Positions 1 to 7,497 of a stretch of 11,527 nucleotides of DNA are shown here, piece by piece. The stretch comes from Thermodesulfobacteriota bacterium. GTDB lineage: Bacteria > Desulfobacterota > QYQD01. A model generated the notes under the pieces. The model did no database searches and had not been told where the DNA came from. It was given only the letters and a program-made list of their open reading frames with translations. Position 1 is the first letter of the stretch, and every line of letters starts with the position of its first letter. The stretch lies in the NCBI GenBank assembly GCA_030017815.1, contig JASEGX010000065.1:1-11527 (forward strand). Direction: 5' to 3'. The position numbers and the translations under genes are program-made.

Positions 1-1
1 C

Positions 2-2881
2 TGGTTTCTTCTCCTTTCCATTATTCCCCTTATTATTGTCGGGGCGATGGCCTATTTTAGCGCCCGGAGCGCCCTGCAAAAAGAGATCGGCGAACAGTTG
101 CAGGCTACGGCGCGCAATACCATCCAGAGCATCGATCACATAATCTTTGAGCGCAGGGTGGACGTCAGGACACTGGCGCCGTCGCCTACCATCACGTTTG
201 CACTTGAGAATAATAAAAAAGAAGAATTAACCCGTTTTCTGAACCAGCAGACGCTGGATCACCGTCTTTATGATTTCTTTCTTGTTTTCGATAAACAAGG
301 CCGCCTTCTGGCCACAAATACCATAGACAGGCTTGGCCGTCCTATTCCCTCCCGGACGCTTTCTATGATACAAGGACATAATTTTAGAGAAGAAGCCTGG
401 TTTAAAAGGGCGCCCGTGCAGGGCCTGGTGGTCGGAGATTGGGATATCTCGCCTATCGGGGATGCCATTTATGGCGATGGCGGATATGGTTTAAACATAG
501 CTATTCCCGTTATTTCTACTTCTCAGTCCTATAGCCTGGCCGGGCTAACCCGCAAGCGACTTTCCAGACCAATACCAGGGTCCGGACAACCCAGGATTAT
601 TGGTTTCTTACTGGCCCGCCTTTCGTGGCAGCCATTTCAACGTGCGATGGAGAATGTGCATAGGAACTTTTTGCAATCAGGAATGGGTTCCAATTGCGTT
701 TTCCTGACAAAGGTTGACGGCGACAGAGTAATCGGCGATGCCGAAAGAAAGTTGGTAGGCAAGAGTCTGAAACGCGATGGCATCAGCATTGATTCGGGCA
801 AGAGTTTGACTGATACCTATGGGCTTTTACGCTATTCCAGGGGCGGCCTGGCTAAAACCGCAGCTTATGCCGGCTCGGCAGGGTTTGAGGATTTTAAGGG
901 ACTCGGGTGGAAATTATTCATCGAAGCTAATGAGGAAGAAATCTTTGGCCGGATCCGTACACTTAGATATTGGTTTGCGGGCATTATGCTCCTGGTTGGT
1001 GGAGTCATTGTGTTTACTACAATTAGGGTGGGCCGGAGCATTGCCAGGCCCATTCTGACTATAACTAAGGCCTCTAAAGCGATTGCGGAAGGGCAATTTG
1101 GAGAGCGGGTCAGTGTCCCGTCGCGAGACGAGATCGGGGAGTTGGCGGAAAATTTTAATCAGATGGCCCGCAGCCTCGGCGAGTTTAAAAGGCAGGCAGA
1201 GGAACATCATCAGACCCTTGAAAACCGTGTAGAAGAGAGGACGCGCGAGCTGGAAAAGTCAGAGGAGCGCTACCGAACCCTTTATGATTTTTCTCTTAAT
1301 TTGGGGTCCATACTTGATTTCCAGGATGTCCTGGGTGTTATCTTAGACCGCATTTGCCGTTTCATAAAGGCACAGGCAGGTTTCATTGTTTCAGTAGGCC
1401 CTGAGGGCCAGACAAATATCGTGGCCAGGACTTCAACGCTGGATGAAAAGGCAGAGGAATTAAAGGAGAAATTTATGGCTGCCACAGTCTTTCAGGCGGC
1501 CTTTAAAGACGGGAAGACAGTTATTTATCCCAAGGGGCTGTCTGAGCTGGACATGTATGTTACCGGCAAGAACATTAATTCCCTTATTGCTGTGCCGCTT
1601 GTCTGTAAGAGTAAAGTTATGGGAATGCTCTGTATCTTCAATAAAGAAGGAGAAGAGGATTTTACAGGGGATGACAATGCATTTTTGGATGGCCTGGCCT
1701 CACCCCTGGCCATATCTCTTGAGAATACCAGGTTGTACGAGGAGCTGCACCGGGCCTTTGAAGAGCTTAAGTCCACACAGGATCAACTGGTGGTATCAGA
1801 GAAATTTAAGGCCCTGGGACAGATGGCTTCGGGCATAGCCCATGATTTTAATAACGTCATCATGTCTATTTTAGGCAACGCCCAGATATTGTTATTACAA
1901 ATCGACGAACCCGATCTACGGGAAAGGCTCAAGGCCATAGAAAAGGGGGCCAGGGCGGCCTCGGATACAATTAAACGGTTGCAGGAATTTACACGTATTC
2001 GCAAGGACGAAGACTTTGTCCCTATCAATATTAATGAGCTTATCCAGGATGTGGTCCAGCTTACCCGTCCCAACTGGAAAGAAAAACCGCTAATGGAAGG
2101 TATAAATATCGATCTGGAGACGGAGTTAGGTGAGATAGGGCCTGTAATGGGTAACCCCTCGGCACTAAAGGACGTCTTTACCAATCTCATTTTCAATGCG
2201 GTGGATGCTATGACCACCGGCGGGAAGATAACGATTCGAACCGGCATACATAATGAGCGCGTAGAGATTCGCTTTGCAGATACCGGCTGCGGCCTGTCCG
2301 CGGAGGTTAGGGAGAAGATATTTGACCCTTTTTTCACCACTAAGGGGAAGAAAGGCATGGGTCTGGGTCTGAGCGTTTCTTATGGTACCATAACCAGGCA
2401 TGGCGGGGAGATAGAAGTAGAAAGCGAAGAAGGCCGGGGGGCCGAATTTATTCTTCATTTTCCCATCGCCAAGTTAAAAGGACAAGCAAGGGCCGATGTC
2501 TCCGCTGATTTTTCTATGAAGCAGGCAGATATCCTGATTGTAGATGACGATGAGGAGATTTTGACGGTGCTGGATAAACTCCTGGGCAGCGCGGGCCACC
2601 GGGTAGTTACGGCCACAAATGGCGAATCAGGCATAAAGCTTTTTCAGAAAAGCCGGTTTGATCTGCTTATGACCGACCTGGGTATGCCCGGTATGTCCGG
2701 ACGGGTTTTAACCAGAAAGATAAAAGCCCTGCGGCCTGATATACCAACTATAATGATCACCGGCTGGGGAGCGCAGTTTGATACTGAGACCCTAAAGGAC
2801 GACGGTGTGGATTTCCTCGTAACCAAACCCTTTGATTATGAGAAGATAATGCGGGTAATACAGGACGCCCTGGCTAATTAG
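2..2881 (+). CDS. Membrane hybrid sensor histidine kinase/response regulator, 5' partial
   Basis: The reading frame is open from base 2, and the residues before the first in-window Met (base 47) form a hydrophobic helix, so the true start lies upstream of the window. Numbering from that Met: an extracytoplasmic sensor region of about 20-300, probably Cache-like; a second membrane helix at about 306-328; HAMP at 329-380; a coiled coil at 381-412; GAF at about 420-560; HisKA with GIAHDFNN and phospho-acceptor His599; HATPase with N box (Asn713, Asn717), G1 box DTGCG at 745 and G2 box GMGLGL at 770. A C-terminal receiver has acidic residues 833-835, phospho-acceptor Asp877 and Lys927. It should autophosphorylate on an external cue and pass phosphate to its own receiver. 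The kinase core is NtrB-like. No DNA-binding partner lies in the window, and the ligand is unknown. The sensor fold assignment is by pattern only. Confidence 0.93.
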   Translation, partial: WFLLLSIIPLIIVGAMAYFSARSALQKEIGEQLQATARNTIQSIDHIIFERRVDVRTLAPSPTITFALENNKKEELTRFLNQQTLDHRLYDFFLVFDKQGRLLATNTIDRLGRPIPSRTLSMIQGHNFREEAWFKRAPVQGLVVGDWDISPIGDAIYGDGGYGLNIAIPVISTSQSYSLAGLTRKRLSRPIPGSGQPRIIGFLLARLSWQPFQRAMENVHRNFLQSGMGSNCVFLTKVDGDRVIGDAERKLVGKSLKRDGISIDSGKSLTDTYGLLRYSRGGLAKTAAYAGSAGFEDFKGLGWKLFIEANEEEIFGRIRTLRYWFAGIMLLVGGVIVFTTIRVGRSIARPILTITKASKAIAEGQFGERVSVPSRDEIGELAENFNQMARSLGEFKRQAEEHHQTLENRVEERTRELEKSEERYRTLYDFSLNLGSILDFQDVLGVILDRICRFIKAQAGFIVSVGPEGQTNIVARTSTLDEKAEELKEKFMAATVFQAAFKDGKTVIYPKGLSELDMYVTGKNINSLIAVPLVCKSKVMGMLCIFNKEGEEDFTGDDNAFLDGLASPLAISLENTRLYEELHRAFEELKSTQDQLVVSEKFKALGQMASGIAHDFNNVIMSILGNAQILLLQIDEPDLRERLKAIEKGARAASDTIKRLQEFTRIRKDEDFVPININELIQDVVQLTRPNWKEKPLMEGINIDLETELGEIGPVMGNPSALKDVFTNLIFNAVDAMTTGGKITIRTGIHNERVEIRFADTGCGLSAEVREKIFDPFFTTKGKKGMGLGLSVSYGTITRHGGEIEVESEEGRGAEFILHFPIAKLKGQARADVSADFSMKQADILIVDDDEEILTVLDKLLGSAGHRVVTATNGESGIKLFQKSRFDLLMTDLGMPGMSGRVLTRKIKALRPDIPTIMITGWGAQFDTETLKDDGVDFLVTKPFDYEKIMRVIQDALAN

Positions 2882-2885
2882 TCTC

Positions 2886-2986
2886 CATCCGGAAACCCCC
2901 AAATCCCCCCACACCCCCCTTTGCTAAAGGGGGGAAATATTGAAATCCCCCTTTGGAAAAGGGGGATACAGGGGGATTTTCGGATG
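2886..2986. repeat. Palindromic G/C-rich intergenic element with two hairpins; probable two-way terminator
   Basis: The element runs from CATCCGG to its inverted counterpart CGGATG. Inside are two perfect 9-bp stems with 3-nt loops: CCCCCCTTT (2914-2922) against AAAGGGGGG (2926-2934), and TCCCCCTTT (2946-2954) against AAAGGGGGA (2958-2966). The outer arms are also imperfectly complementary. It begins four bases after the kinase TAG stop and ends eight bases before the stop of the convergent RNase gene. A terminator role in both directions is inferred from position; there is no clear U-tract. A relative lies at 9568-9712. Confidence 0.75.
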
Positions 2987-2994
2987 AGAATTAA

Positions 2995-4596
2995 TTAATT
3001 TGTGGTCATCTTGATAAGTTCTTGGATCTCTTCATTTAATCCCTTTAGCTTGGCGCTGATTGTCTCCTCCTCTTCCAATCGGCCTTCACTTTTACTGTAG
3101 AGTTTGTTTTTTAGTTTGCGTATTTCCATCTCGATACGATTCAGATCAGGCATTACCTGTAACGCCTCAGTCTTGACGGTTTCAGTCTGTGCGGCTACAG
3201 GCGAAAGCTCCAGGGTTTCCAGCCAGTTTGGAGCCTTGGCCTCCAGCCAGAAGGTGCGTTCGATAGCCTTCACAAATTCCAGGCTGACGTCCTCTTCGCC
3301 GTGGACCACAAAGACCTTCAGTCGGGGATTAGTGAAGTTCCCAAGCCATTCCAGGAGTTCCCTTTGATCCGCATGGGCTGAAAAACCACCCAGAGTGTGA
3401 ATCTTGGCCTTTATGGCAATCTCTTCTCCGAAGAGTTTGATTTTTTGCGCCCCGTCGATGATCTGTCGCCCCGGTGTCCCCTGGGCCTGATAGCCGACGA
3501 ACACAATGCGCGCGCCAGGACGCCACAGGTTGTTTCGCAGATGGTGTTTGATTCGACCGGCATCACACATGCCGCTGGCGGCGATGATAATGGCTGGCCC
3601 TGCACTCTGGTTTATAGCCCGAGATTCTTCGGTCGTGCGGGCAAAAGTGAGTGTAGGCAATGCCAGCGGGTGATCTCCTCTTCCCAGGAGGACATGGGTT
3701 TGGTCATTCAGGAACTCCGTATTATTGCGGAAGACCTCGGTAGCGGAGATGGCCAGGGGGCTGTCTATATAAATGGGTATTTCGGGCAGTAGCCCTTCGT
3801 GGTAAAAGCGGCTCAGGATGTAAATCAGTTCCTGGGTGCGTTCCACGGCAAAGGCCGGAATAATGACCTTCTCATGGTTTTTTACGGCATCCTGAATGGC
3901 ATGCAGAAGCTCACGATGAGTCTTTTCCTTGCTCTTGTGCAGACGATCGCCATAGGTGGATTCCATGAAGAGAAAATCTGCTTCCTGGATGGCGGCCGGG
4001 TCGGAGACAAGCATTTGTTCTTTCTGGCCTATGTCACCGGAGAAGACCACCTTCATGGGCGGCGACATACTGTGATCCCATATTTCGATGAAGGCCGAGC
4101 CCAGAATATGTCCGGCGTCCAGAAACCGGGCCTTAAGCTGCGGGGTAAGCTGGATGGGTTCACCGTAATCTATCGGTTTGAACAGGTGCATACTGGCTTC
4201 GGCATCTCTCAGAGTATAGAGTGGGGCAGGGGGTAGGCCTTTCTTCCCTCTTCTTTTGTTGCGCTTGTGTTCCCACTCTGCTTCCGTCTCCTGAATATGG
4301 GCGCTGTCCCGCAACATAATACCGCAAAGTTCATTTGTAGCCCCGGTAGTGATGATCTGGCCTTTGAACCCTTCTTTCACCAGTTTTGGTATCAGACCGC
4401 TATGGTCGATGTGCGCATGGGTAAGGAGGAGGTAGTCGATATCTCCCGGCGCATAATGAAACGTGTGGTTCCTTTTCTGTATCTCCTGTCTGCCCTGGAA
4501 CATGCCGCAATCTATGAGGATGTGGATACCATCGCTCTCCAGGAGGAATGATGAACCGGTAACGGTGCGTGCCGCACCCAGGCAGGTTACTTTCAT
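2995..4596 (-). CDS. Beta-CASP metallo-beta-lactamase RNase (CPSF-73/YSH1-like)
   Basis: This 533-residue protein is a predicted zinc-dependent RNA endo/exonuclease of the MBL-fold beta-CASP family, cytoplasmic, with no signal peptide. Visible motifs are THAHIDHSG (metal ligands His60, His62, Asp64, His65), His163 in AGHILGS and Asp188 in SGDIG. The beta-CASP motifs are A Glu212 in ESTYG, B His408 in SAHAD and C His432 in VHGEE. All core catalytic residues are present. The beta-CASP insert covers about 215-400, including IDSPLA and ASGMCDAGR. A charged C-terminal tail (about 485-528) looks like a coiled coil and may mediate dimerisation. The ATG has an AAGGGG Shine-Dalgarno 8-9 bases upstream. 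It is divergent from the metallophosphoesterase and convergent with the kinase. The RNA targets are unknown; a role in RNA processing or decay is inferred from the family. Confidence 0.93.
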   Translation of the reverse strand: MKVTCLGAARTVTGSSFLLESDGIHILIDCGMFQGRQEIQKRNHTFHYAPGDIDYLLLTHAHIDHSGLIPKLVKEGFKGQIITTGATNELCGIMLRDSAHIQETEAEWEHKRNKRRGKKGLPPAPLYTLRDAEASMHLFKPIDYGEPIQLTPQLKARFLDAGHILGSAFIEIWDHSMSPPMKVVFSGDIGQKEQMLVSDPAAIQEADFLFMESTYGDRLHKSKEKTHRELLHAIQDAVKNHEKVIIPAFAVERTQELIYILSRFYHEGLLPEIPIYIDSPLAISATEVFRNNTEFLNDQTHVLLGRGDHPLALPTLTFARTTEESRAINQSAGPAIIIAASGMCDAGRIKHHLRNNLWRPGARIVFVGYQAQGTPGRQIIDGAQKIKLFGEEIAIKAKIHTLGGFSAHADQRELLEWLGNFTNPRLKVFVVHGEEDVSLEFVKAIERTFWLEAKAPNWLETLELSPVAAQTETVKTEALQVMPDLNRIEMEIRKLKNKLYSKSEGRLEEEETISAKLKGLNEEIQELIKMTTN

Positions 4597-4726
4597 GGGA
4601 GTATCCCCTTTCGCGTGAGTTGTTGTTGCTTTATTACTATTTTTTATGGATGCTTTTCAAGAGAATAGTGAATTGGCATTAGATAAAGCGCTTGCCTTTT
4701 TAACCCCTTTCAGGCAGGTTATTATT
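4597..4726. other. Divergent intergenic region
   Basis: This gap separates the RNase and metallophosphoesterase starts, so both promoters should lie here. The sequence is A/T-rich around 4620-4645, but I could not pick a convincing -35/-10 pair on either strand. An in-frame ATG at 4646 would extend the metallophosphoesterase by 27 residues, but it has no Shine-Dalgarno. Confidence 0.4.
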
Positions 4727-5908
4727 ATGAATCGCTGGCTGTCTTTTTTGATCTTCTTCTCGGTATTCTCATTGATTTACGGCGGCGTCCATTTTTATCT
4801 CTACAGACGCATCCGGTCCTATACGAATTTCCCGCGTGCTTTTTATCAGGTATTAGCCGTCTTTTTCAGCATCATGGTGGTCTCTCCTGTAGTGTGCCGG
4901 ATGTTTGTCTGGGAAAGGTTTTTTGTCCCTGGTTATGTGCTGACCTATGTCTCATCCCTATGGATAGGCTTTATTTTTTACTTCTTCCTGGTAAGTTTAA
5001 TCTTTGATTTTGGAGGCTTAGCTTATGGTCTTTTGAGGCGGGTATGGGCCGGGAGCAGAAGTGCTCTTTTGTCCGGGAATTATAAGCTTTTTATTATGAC
5101 TGTGATTATTCCTCTAGTTATATGCGTCTATGCCTATTACGAGGCCCTTAACGTCCGGGTGACGGATGTCCGCATCCATACCGCGAAGCTGCCGGAAGGA
5201 ATGAAAGAGCTGGTCATCGCTCAGATTTCAGATGCACATCTGGGAGTCATCATTGGTGAGGGAAGGCTTAAAAAGATAACCGGTTTGCTTCGCGGGATTA
5301 ACCCGGACATGATTGTTTCAACCGGCGACTTGGTGGATCAGGAGGTAGATAATATAGACCATCTGGCGGGCGAGCTCAGATCTTTGACCCCGCCCCTGGG
5401 GAAATATGCGGTAATGGGTAACCATGAGTTTTATGCCGGTGTGGAAAAGTCCTCTGAATTTATAAAAAAGTCCGGGTTTAGGTTATTGAGAGGAGAGCAC
5501 ATCAATGTAAAGGACATAATTAACATAGTTGGTATCGACGACCCGGCTGGTAAGCCTTTTGGGGGCAAGGTAGAAACCGGGGTGGCGTCATTGGTGGCCC
5601 GGTGCGACCCGGGGCTATTCACACTTTTTCTCTTTCATCGTCCGCCTAATTCTGAAGATTACGTAAGTAATCTGCCCATAGACCTCCAACTATCCGGCCA
5701 TACGCATGGCGGACAGCTTTTTCCGTTCCGCTTTATCACCAGGATATTTTTCCCGCTCAAGGCCGGGCTTTATGAAATAAACGGCCGATGGCTTTATGTC
5801 AGCAGTGGAGTTGGCACCTGGGGTCCGCCTCTGAGGTTCCTGACTCCACCGGAGATCGTGGTGGTTAGATTGATCCCGGATCCTTTTCAGCAAAGATCAA
5901 GGCAGTGA
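4727..5908 (+). CDS. Membrane-anchored calcineurin-like metallophosphoesterase
   Basis: From the ATG at 4727 the protein has 393 residues: four predicted N-terminal membrane helices (about 4-26, 38-56, 71-96, 120-139) followed by a metallophosphoesterase domain. The dinuclear metal site is complete: DAH (Asp169, His171), GDLVD (Asp201), GNHE (Asn232, His233), His304 and GHTHGGQ (His325, His327). This arrangement is typical of YkuE-like and related membrane phosphoesterases, some of which act on lipid-linked substrates. The substrate here cannot be read from sequence. I prefer 4727 because it begins directly at the first membrane helix and has a weak AGG upstream; 4646 (420 residues) is the alternative. 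The last 44 bases overlap the convergent amrA gene. Confidence 0.9.
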   Translation: MNRWLSFLIFFSVFSLIYGGVHFYLYRRIRSYTNFPRAFYQVLAVFFSIMVVSPVVCRMFVWERFFVPGYVLTYVSSLWIGFIFYFFLVSLIFDFGGLAYGLLRRVWAGSRSALLSGNYKLFIMTVIIPLVICVYAYYEALNVRVTDVRIHTAKLPEGMKELVIAQISDAHLGVIIGEGRLKKITGLLRGINPDMIVSTGDLVDQEVDNIDHLAGELRSLTPPLGKYAVMGNHEFYAGVEKSSEFIKKSGFRLLRGEHINVKDIINIVGIDDPAGKPFGGKVETGVASLVARCDPGLFTLFLFHRPPNSEDYVSNLPIDLQLSGHTHGGQLFPFRFITRIFFPLKAGLYEINGRWLYVSSGVGTWGPPLRFLTPPEIVVVRLIPDPFQQRSRQ

Positions 5909-6431
5909 ACACGTAGATATCAGCACCGCTTCGCCAGCAGTCGCCATCCAGTCCGGCTTTGTAACAGGTATTTTCGAGGAAGGTAATTTTGTCCCAGTTG
6001 TGCTCTGTAGCTACCTGGGGGAGTAAAACGCCGCGATTAAACCCTCTGATGATATAGAGTCCGTGTCTTCCTACTTCTATTTGGTCGATATTGTCGATCT
6101 TTCTTAAGGGCGATAGCACAGATATCTCGATGTCGATATCAGGGAGTTCGTCGGCCGTAAGCGGCGCGAACCGCGGATCCTTAAAGGCCGCGGAATAGGC
6201 CATTTCACGTACTGTTTGATGAAGTGGTTGAGCGGAAGAAAATATACCGATACAACCCCGAAGGCGTCCCTGTTTATGGAGGGTGACGAATGCCCCATGG
6301 TGGCCGTAAATCTCTCCTTCACCAGGCAGGGTAATTTTTTCGCCGTTACCCCGGAGATGATATTTGATCTCCTCTCTTGCCAGCCGGAGGAGTATCTGTT
6401 TTTCTTCTGGGGTGAGGCTGAACTCTTTCAT
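5865..6431 (-). CDS. amrA: AMMECR1-domain protein (AmmeMemoRadiSam system protein A)
   Basis: From ATG 6431 the protein is 188 residues and is essentially one AMMECR1 domain. Recognisable family motifs are LRGCIG at 57-62, DPRFAPL at 85-91, the EISVLSPL strand at 102-109, a GVLLPQVA segment at about 134-141, and a late Cys-Lys-Ala-Gly-Leu segment near 157-161. In many bacteria and archaea the domain is encoded with a radical SAM enzyme and a Memo-like protein; the biochemical role is unsettled. Neither partner is in this window, so this copy is solitary here. The frame extends upstream to a TTG at 6461, but those ten residues read through an intergenic repeat. The ATG at 6431 has a GAAGGT Shine-Dalgarno nine bases upstream. 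The 3' end overlaps the metallophosphoesterase gene by 44 bases, tail to tail. Confidence 0.9.
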   Translation of the reverse strand: MKEFSLTPEEKQILLRLAREEIKYHLRGNGEKITLPGEGEIYGHHGAFVTLHKQGRLRGCIGIFSSAQPLHQTVREMAYSAAFKDPRFAPLTADELPDIDIEISVLSPLRKIDNIDQIEVGRHGLYIIRGFNRGVLLPQVATEHNWDKITFLENTCYKAGLDGDCWRSGADIYVFTALIFAEKDPGSI

Positions 6432-6440
6432 CCAAAAAAT

Positions 6441-6446
6441 ACCTTC
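6441..6446 (-). promoter_or_regulatory. Ribosome binding site deciding the amrA start
   Basis: On the - strand this reads GAAGGT, nine bases before the ATG at 6431. It favours that start over the in-frame TTG at 6461, which has no such site. It sits at the edge of the CGCAAAG repeat. Confidence 0.6.
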
Positions 6447-6472
6447 ACCGCAAAGGCGCAAAGCACGCAGAG
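6447..6472. repeat. Short degenerate tandem repeat CGCAAAG
   Basis: The units CGCAAAG (6449-6455), CGCAAAG (6457-6463) and CGCAGAG (6466-6472) follow each other at 8-9-base spacing, just upstream of amrA. Similar short tandems occur as dispersed intergenic repeats in environmental bacterial genomes; copy number in this genome cannot be seen from one window. Confidence 0.5.
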
Positions 6473-6491
6473 AAAAATTTTCAAAGTTTAG

Positions 6492-6643
6492 AGAGGCTCT
6501 TGCAAAAATCCATTTTTTGTCCTTCCCGCAACGCTTTTGAGCGGGAATCTGGTTTTATTCAAGTAAAAACCATATCCGTCCCCGAATGCCTGTATCCCCG
6601 ATAGAATCATTCGGGGATGACAGACAATTTTGCAAGAGGCTCT
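6492..6643. mobile_element. MITE-like non-coding element with 18-bp terminal inverted repeats
   Basis: The ends 6492-6509 and 6626-6643 are inverted repeats matching at 16 of 18 positions, with shared core CTCTTGCAAAA. Inside are two further perfect stems: TTCCCGC/GCGGGAA (6523-6529 with 6541-6547) and TCCCCGAATG/CATTCGGGGA (6579-6588 with 6608-6617). No open frame of note is present. A TA dinucleotide lies next to each end (6489-6490 and 6644-6645), as expected for an IS630/Tc1-type target duplication, although the left one is offset by one base. The composite of hairpins inside inverted ends is typical of a MITE. Mobility is inferred. Confidence 0.65.
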
Positions 6644-6744
6644 TATTATACATCAATCGAGATAAAATTGGACTCTTTTTGTAGTTGCCACACCATGATA
6701 ATTTTATTAAAGTCGTTTTGGTTTCTGCGAACCTGGATTTAGCC

Positions 6745-7317
6745 ATGCGCCACTTTTTGCTGATTATTTTAACATGTATAGTTTTTAGCACACTGGGCTG
6801 TATGACCACGGCCTATCGGTTGGCGACAGACGAGCGAACGGTTGGTTGTTGTGTCGATGATACGGTCATTACAGCCAAGATACGCAAGAGTTTCATCGAT
6901 GACCCTATACTGAGTGTCTTTGACATCAAGGTCATGGTTCACAAGCGGCACGTGGTCTTAGCCGGAATTATTAAGACCAGCTCCCAGGTTAAACGCGCTA
7001 CTTTTCTGGCGCGGAGAGCGCCCGGGGCGCGTGAGGTGAAAACTTATTTTTTGTCCGGACGTAAACCAGGGCATTCCCTTAATGGTTTTATTGACGATTG
7101 CCTGATTACGAGCCGGGTCAATACGAAGCTTATCGGTGACCCTGATCTCCGGGTTTTTCAGATAGATGTCTATACGGTTTGTGGGCATGTAGTTATGGCG
7201 GGGATAGTAAACAGCAAAGAACGCGCCGGTCTGGCTATAAAATATGCTTATGGAGTTTCCGGTGTACGCAAAGTCCAGTCTTTTATCATGGTCGGTAAAG
7301 GAGACAGCCTTTTTTAA
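6745..7317 (+). CDS. BON-domain lipoprotein with two BON repeats
   Basis: From ATG 6745 the protein is 190 residues. It opens with a short basic start and a hydrophobic stretch ending in Leu-Gly-Cys19, a lipoprotein-type signal; Thr at -3 makes the lipobox non-canonical. Two BON domains follow, at about 38-103 and 117-183. Each begins with Asp-Asp and an I-T-(A/S) segment and carries a DP(I/D)L segment and a VV(L/M)AGI strand, so they look like an internal duplication. OsmY/DolP-type BON proteins bind phospholipid and sit in the periplasm or on the outer membrane, where they help maintain the envelope. The same role here is inference. A longer frame from TTG 6685 lacks a ribosome site and would bury the signal sequence. 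No co-directional neighbour is close. Confidence 0.87.
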   Translation: MRHFLLIILTCIVFSTLGCMTTAYRLATDERTVGCCVDDTVITAKIRKSFIDDPILSVFDIKVMVHKRHVVLAGIIKTSSQVKRATFLARRAPGAREVKTYFLSGRKPGHSLNGFIDDCLITSRVNTKLIGDPDLRVFQIDVYTVCGHVVMAGIVNSKERAGLAIKYAYGVSGVRKVQSFIMVGKGDSLF

Positions 7318-7334
7318 GTGTTTTGCAAGTACTC

Positions 7335-7370
7335 AGGTTCAAAGTTCCAAGGTTCACGGTTCAAGGTTAG
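7335..7370. repeat. Left heptad array (GGTTCA units)
   Basis: Imperfect units follow one another: AGGTTCA (7335-7341), an 8-base variant AAGTTCCA (7342-7349), AGGTTCA (7350-7356), CGGTTCA (7357-7363) and AGGTTAG (7364-7370). The array is the inverted partner of the one ending near 7539. It starts 17 bases after the BON gene stop. Confidence 0.75.
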
Positions 7371-7463
7371 AGAAGGACGAACGCGGAGTTTATCCGGTTT
7401 TTGCGATACGCCAAGCGGTCTTGCACGGAAGTCCAGAGCGAACTCTATGTCGCCTTGGATAAA
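7371..7463 (+). pseudogene. Remnant of a four-helix-bundle (23S rRNA intervening-sequence, S23) protein gene
   Basis: In the frame beginning at 7371 the translation reads RRTNAEFIRFLRYAKRSC followed by TEVQSELYVALDKE. This matches the third-helix region I recall for S23/IVP four-helix-bundle proteins (a G-R-x-T-x-E-F-I-x-F-L segment, then an A-x-G/R-S-x-x-E-x-x-x-x-L-Y-x-A-L segment). Full proteins are about 115-125 residues; only about 31 remain. An in-frame TAG at 7368-7370, inside the last heptad, closes the frame upstream. Downstream the frame runs into a hairpin and the right heptad array, stopping at 7512-7514. There is no start codon or Shine-Dalgarno, so it is not expected to be made. 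The assignment is by motif recall, without a database search. Confidence 0.6.
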
Positions 7464-7464
7464 G

Positions 7465-7489
7465 AGAACGGTTCACCGTGCACCGTTCT
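7465..7489. repeat. Hairpin between the four-helix-bundle remnant and the right heptad array
   Basis: AGAACGGT (7465-7472) pairs perfectly with ACCGTTCT (7482-7489) across a nine-base loop. It lies exactly where the resemblance to the four-helix-bundle protein ends. There is no clear T-tract directly after the stem, so a terminator role is uncertain. Confidence 0.5.
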
Positions 7490-7497
7490 GGGTTTTG

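Noticed and set aside
1783..2358. 191-codon open frame on the - strand inside the hybrid kinase
   Set aside because: It lies wholly opposite the HisKA/HATPase coding region, has no family motifs and is best explained as a shadow frame.
3397..3792. 131-codon + strand frame inside the beta-CASP RNase gene
   Set aside because: It is opposite conserved catalytic segments of the RNase and has no motifs of its own.
6685..6744. Longer start (TTG) for the BON lipoprotein
   Set aside because: It would place 20 polar residues before a clear signal sequence and has no ribosome site.
7321..7329. TTTTGCAAG matching the core of the MITE-like end at 6629-6637
   Set aside because: Only nine bases match with no partner end nearby; chance similarity is sufficient.
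7371..7463. Diversity-generating retroelement accessory (Avd-like) locus, since Avd is also a four-helix bundle
   Set aside because: There is no reverse transcriptase, template repeat or variable-region target gene, and the fragment matches the S23/IVP pattern better.
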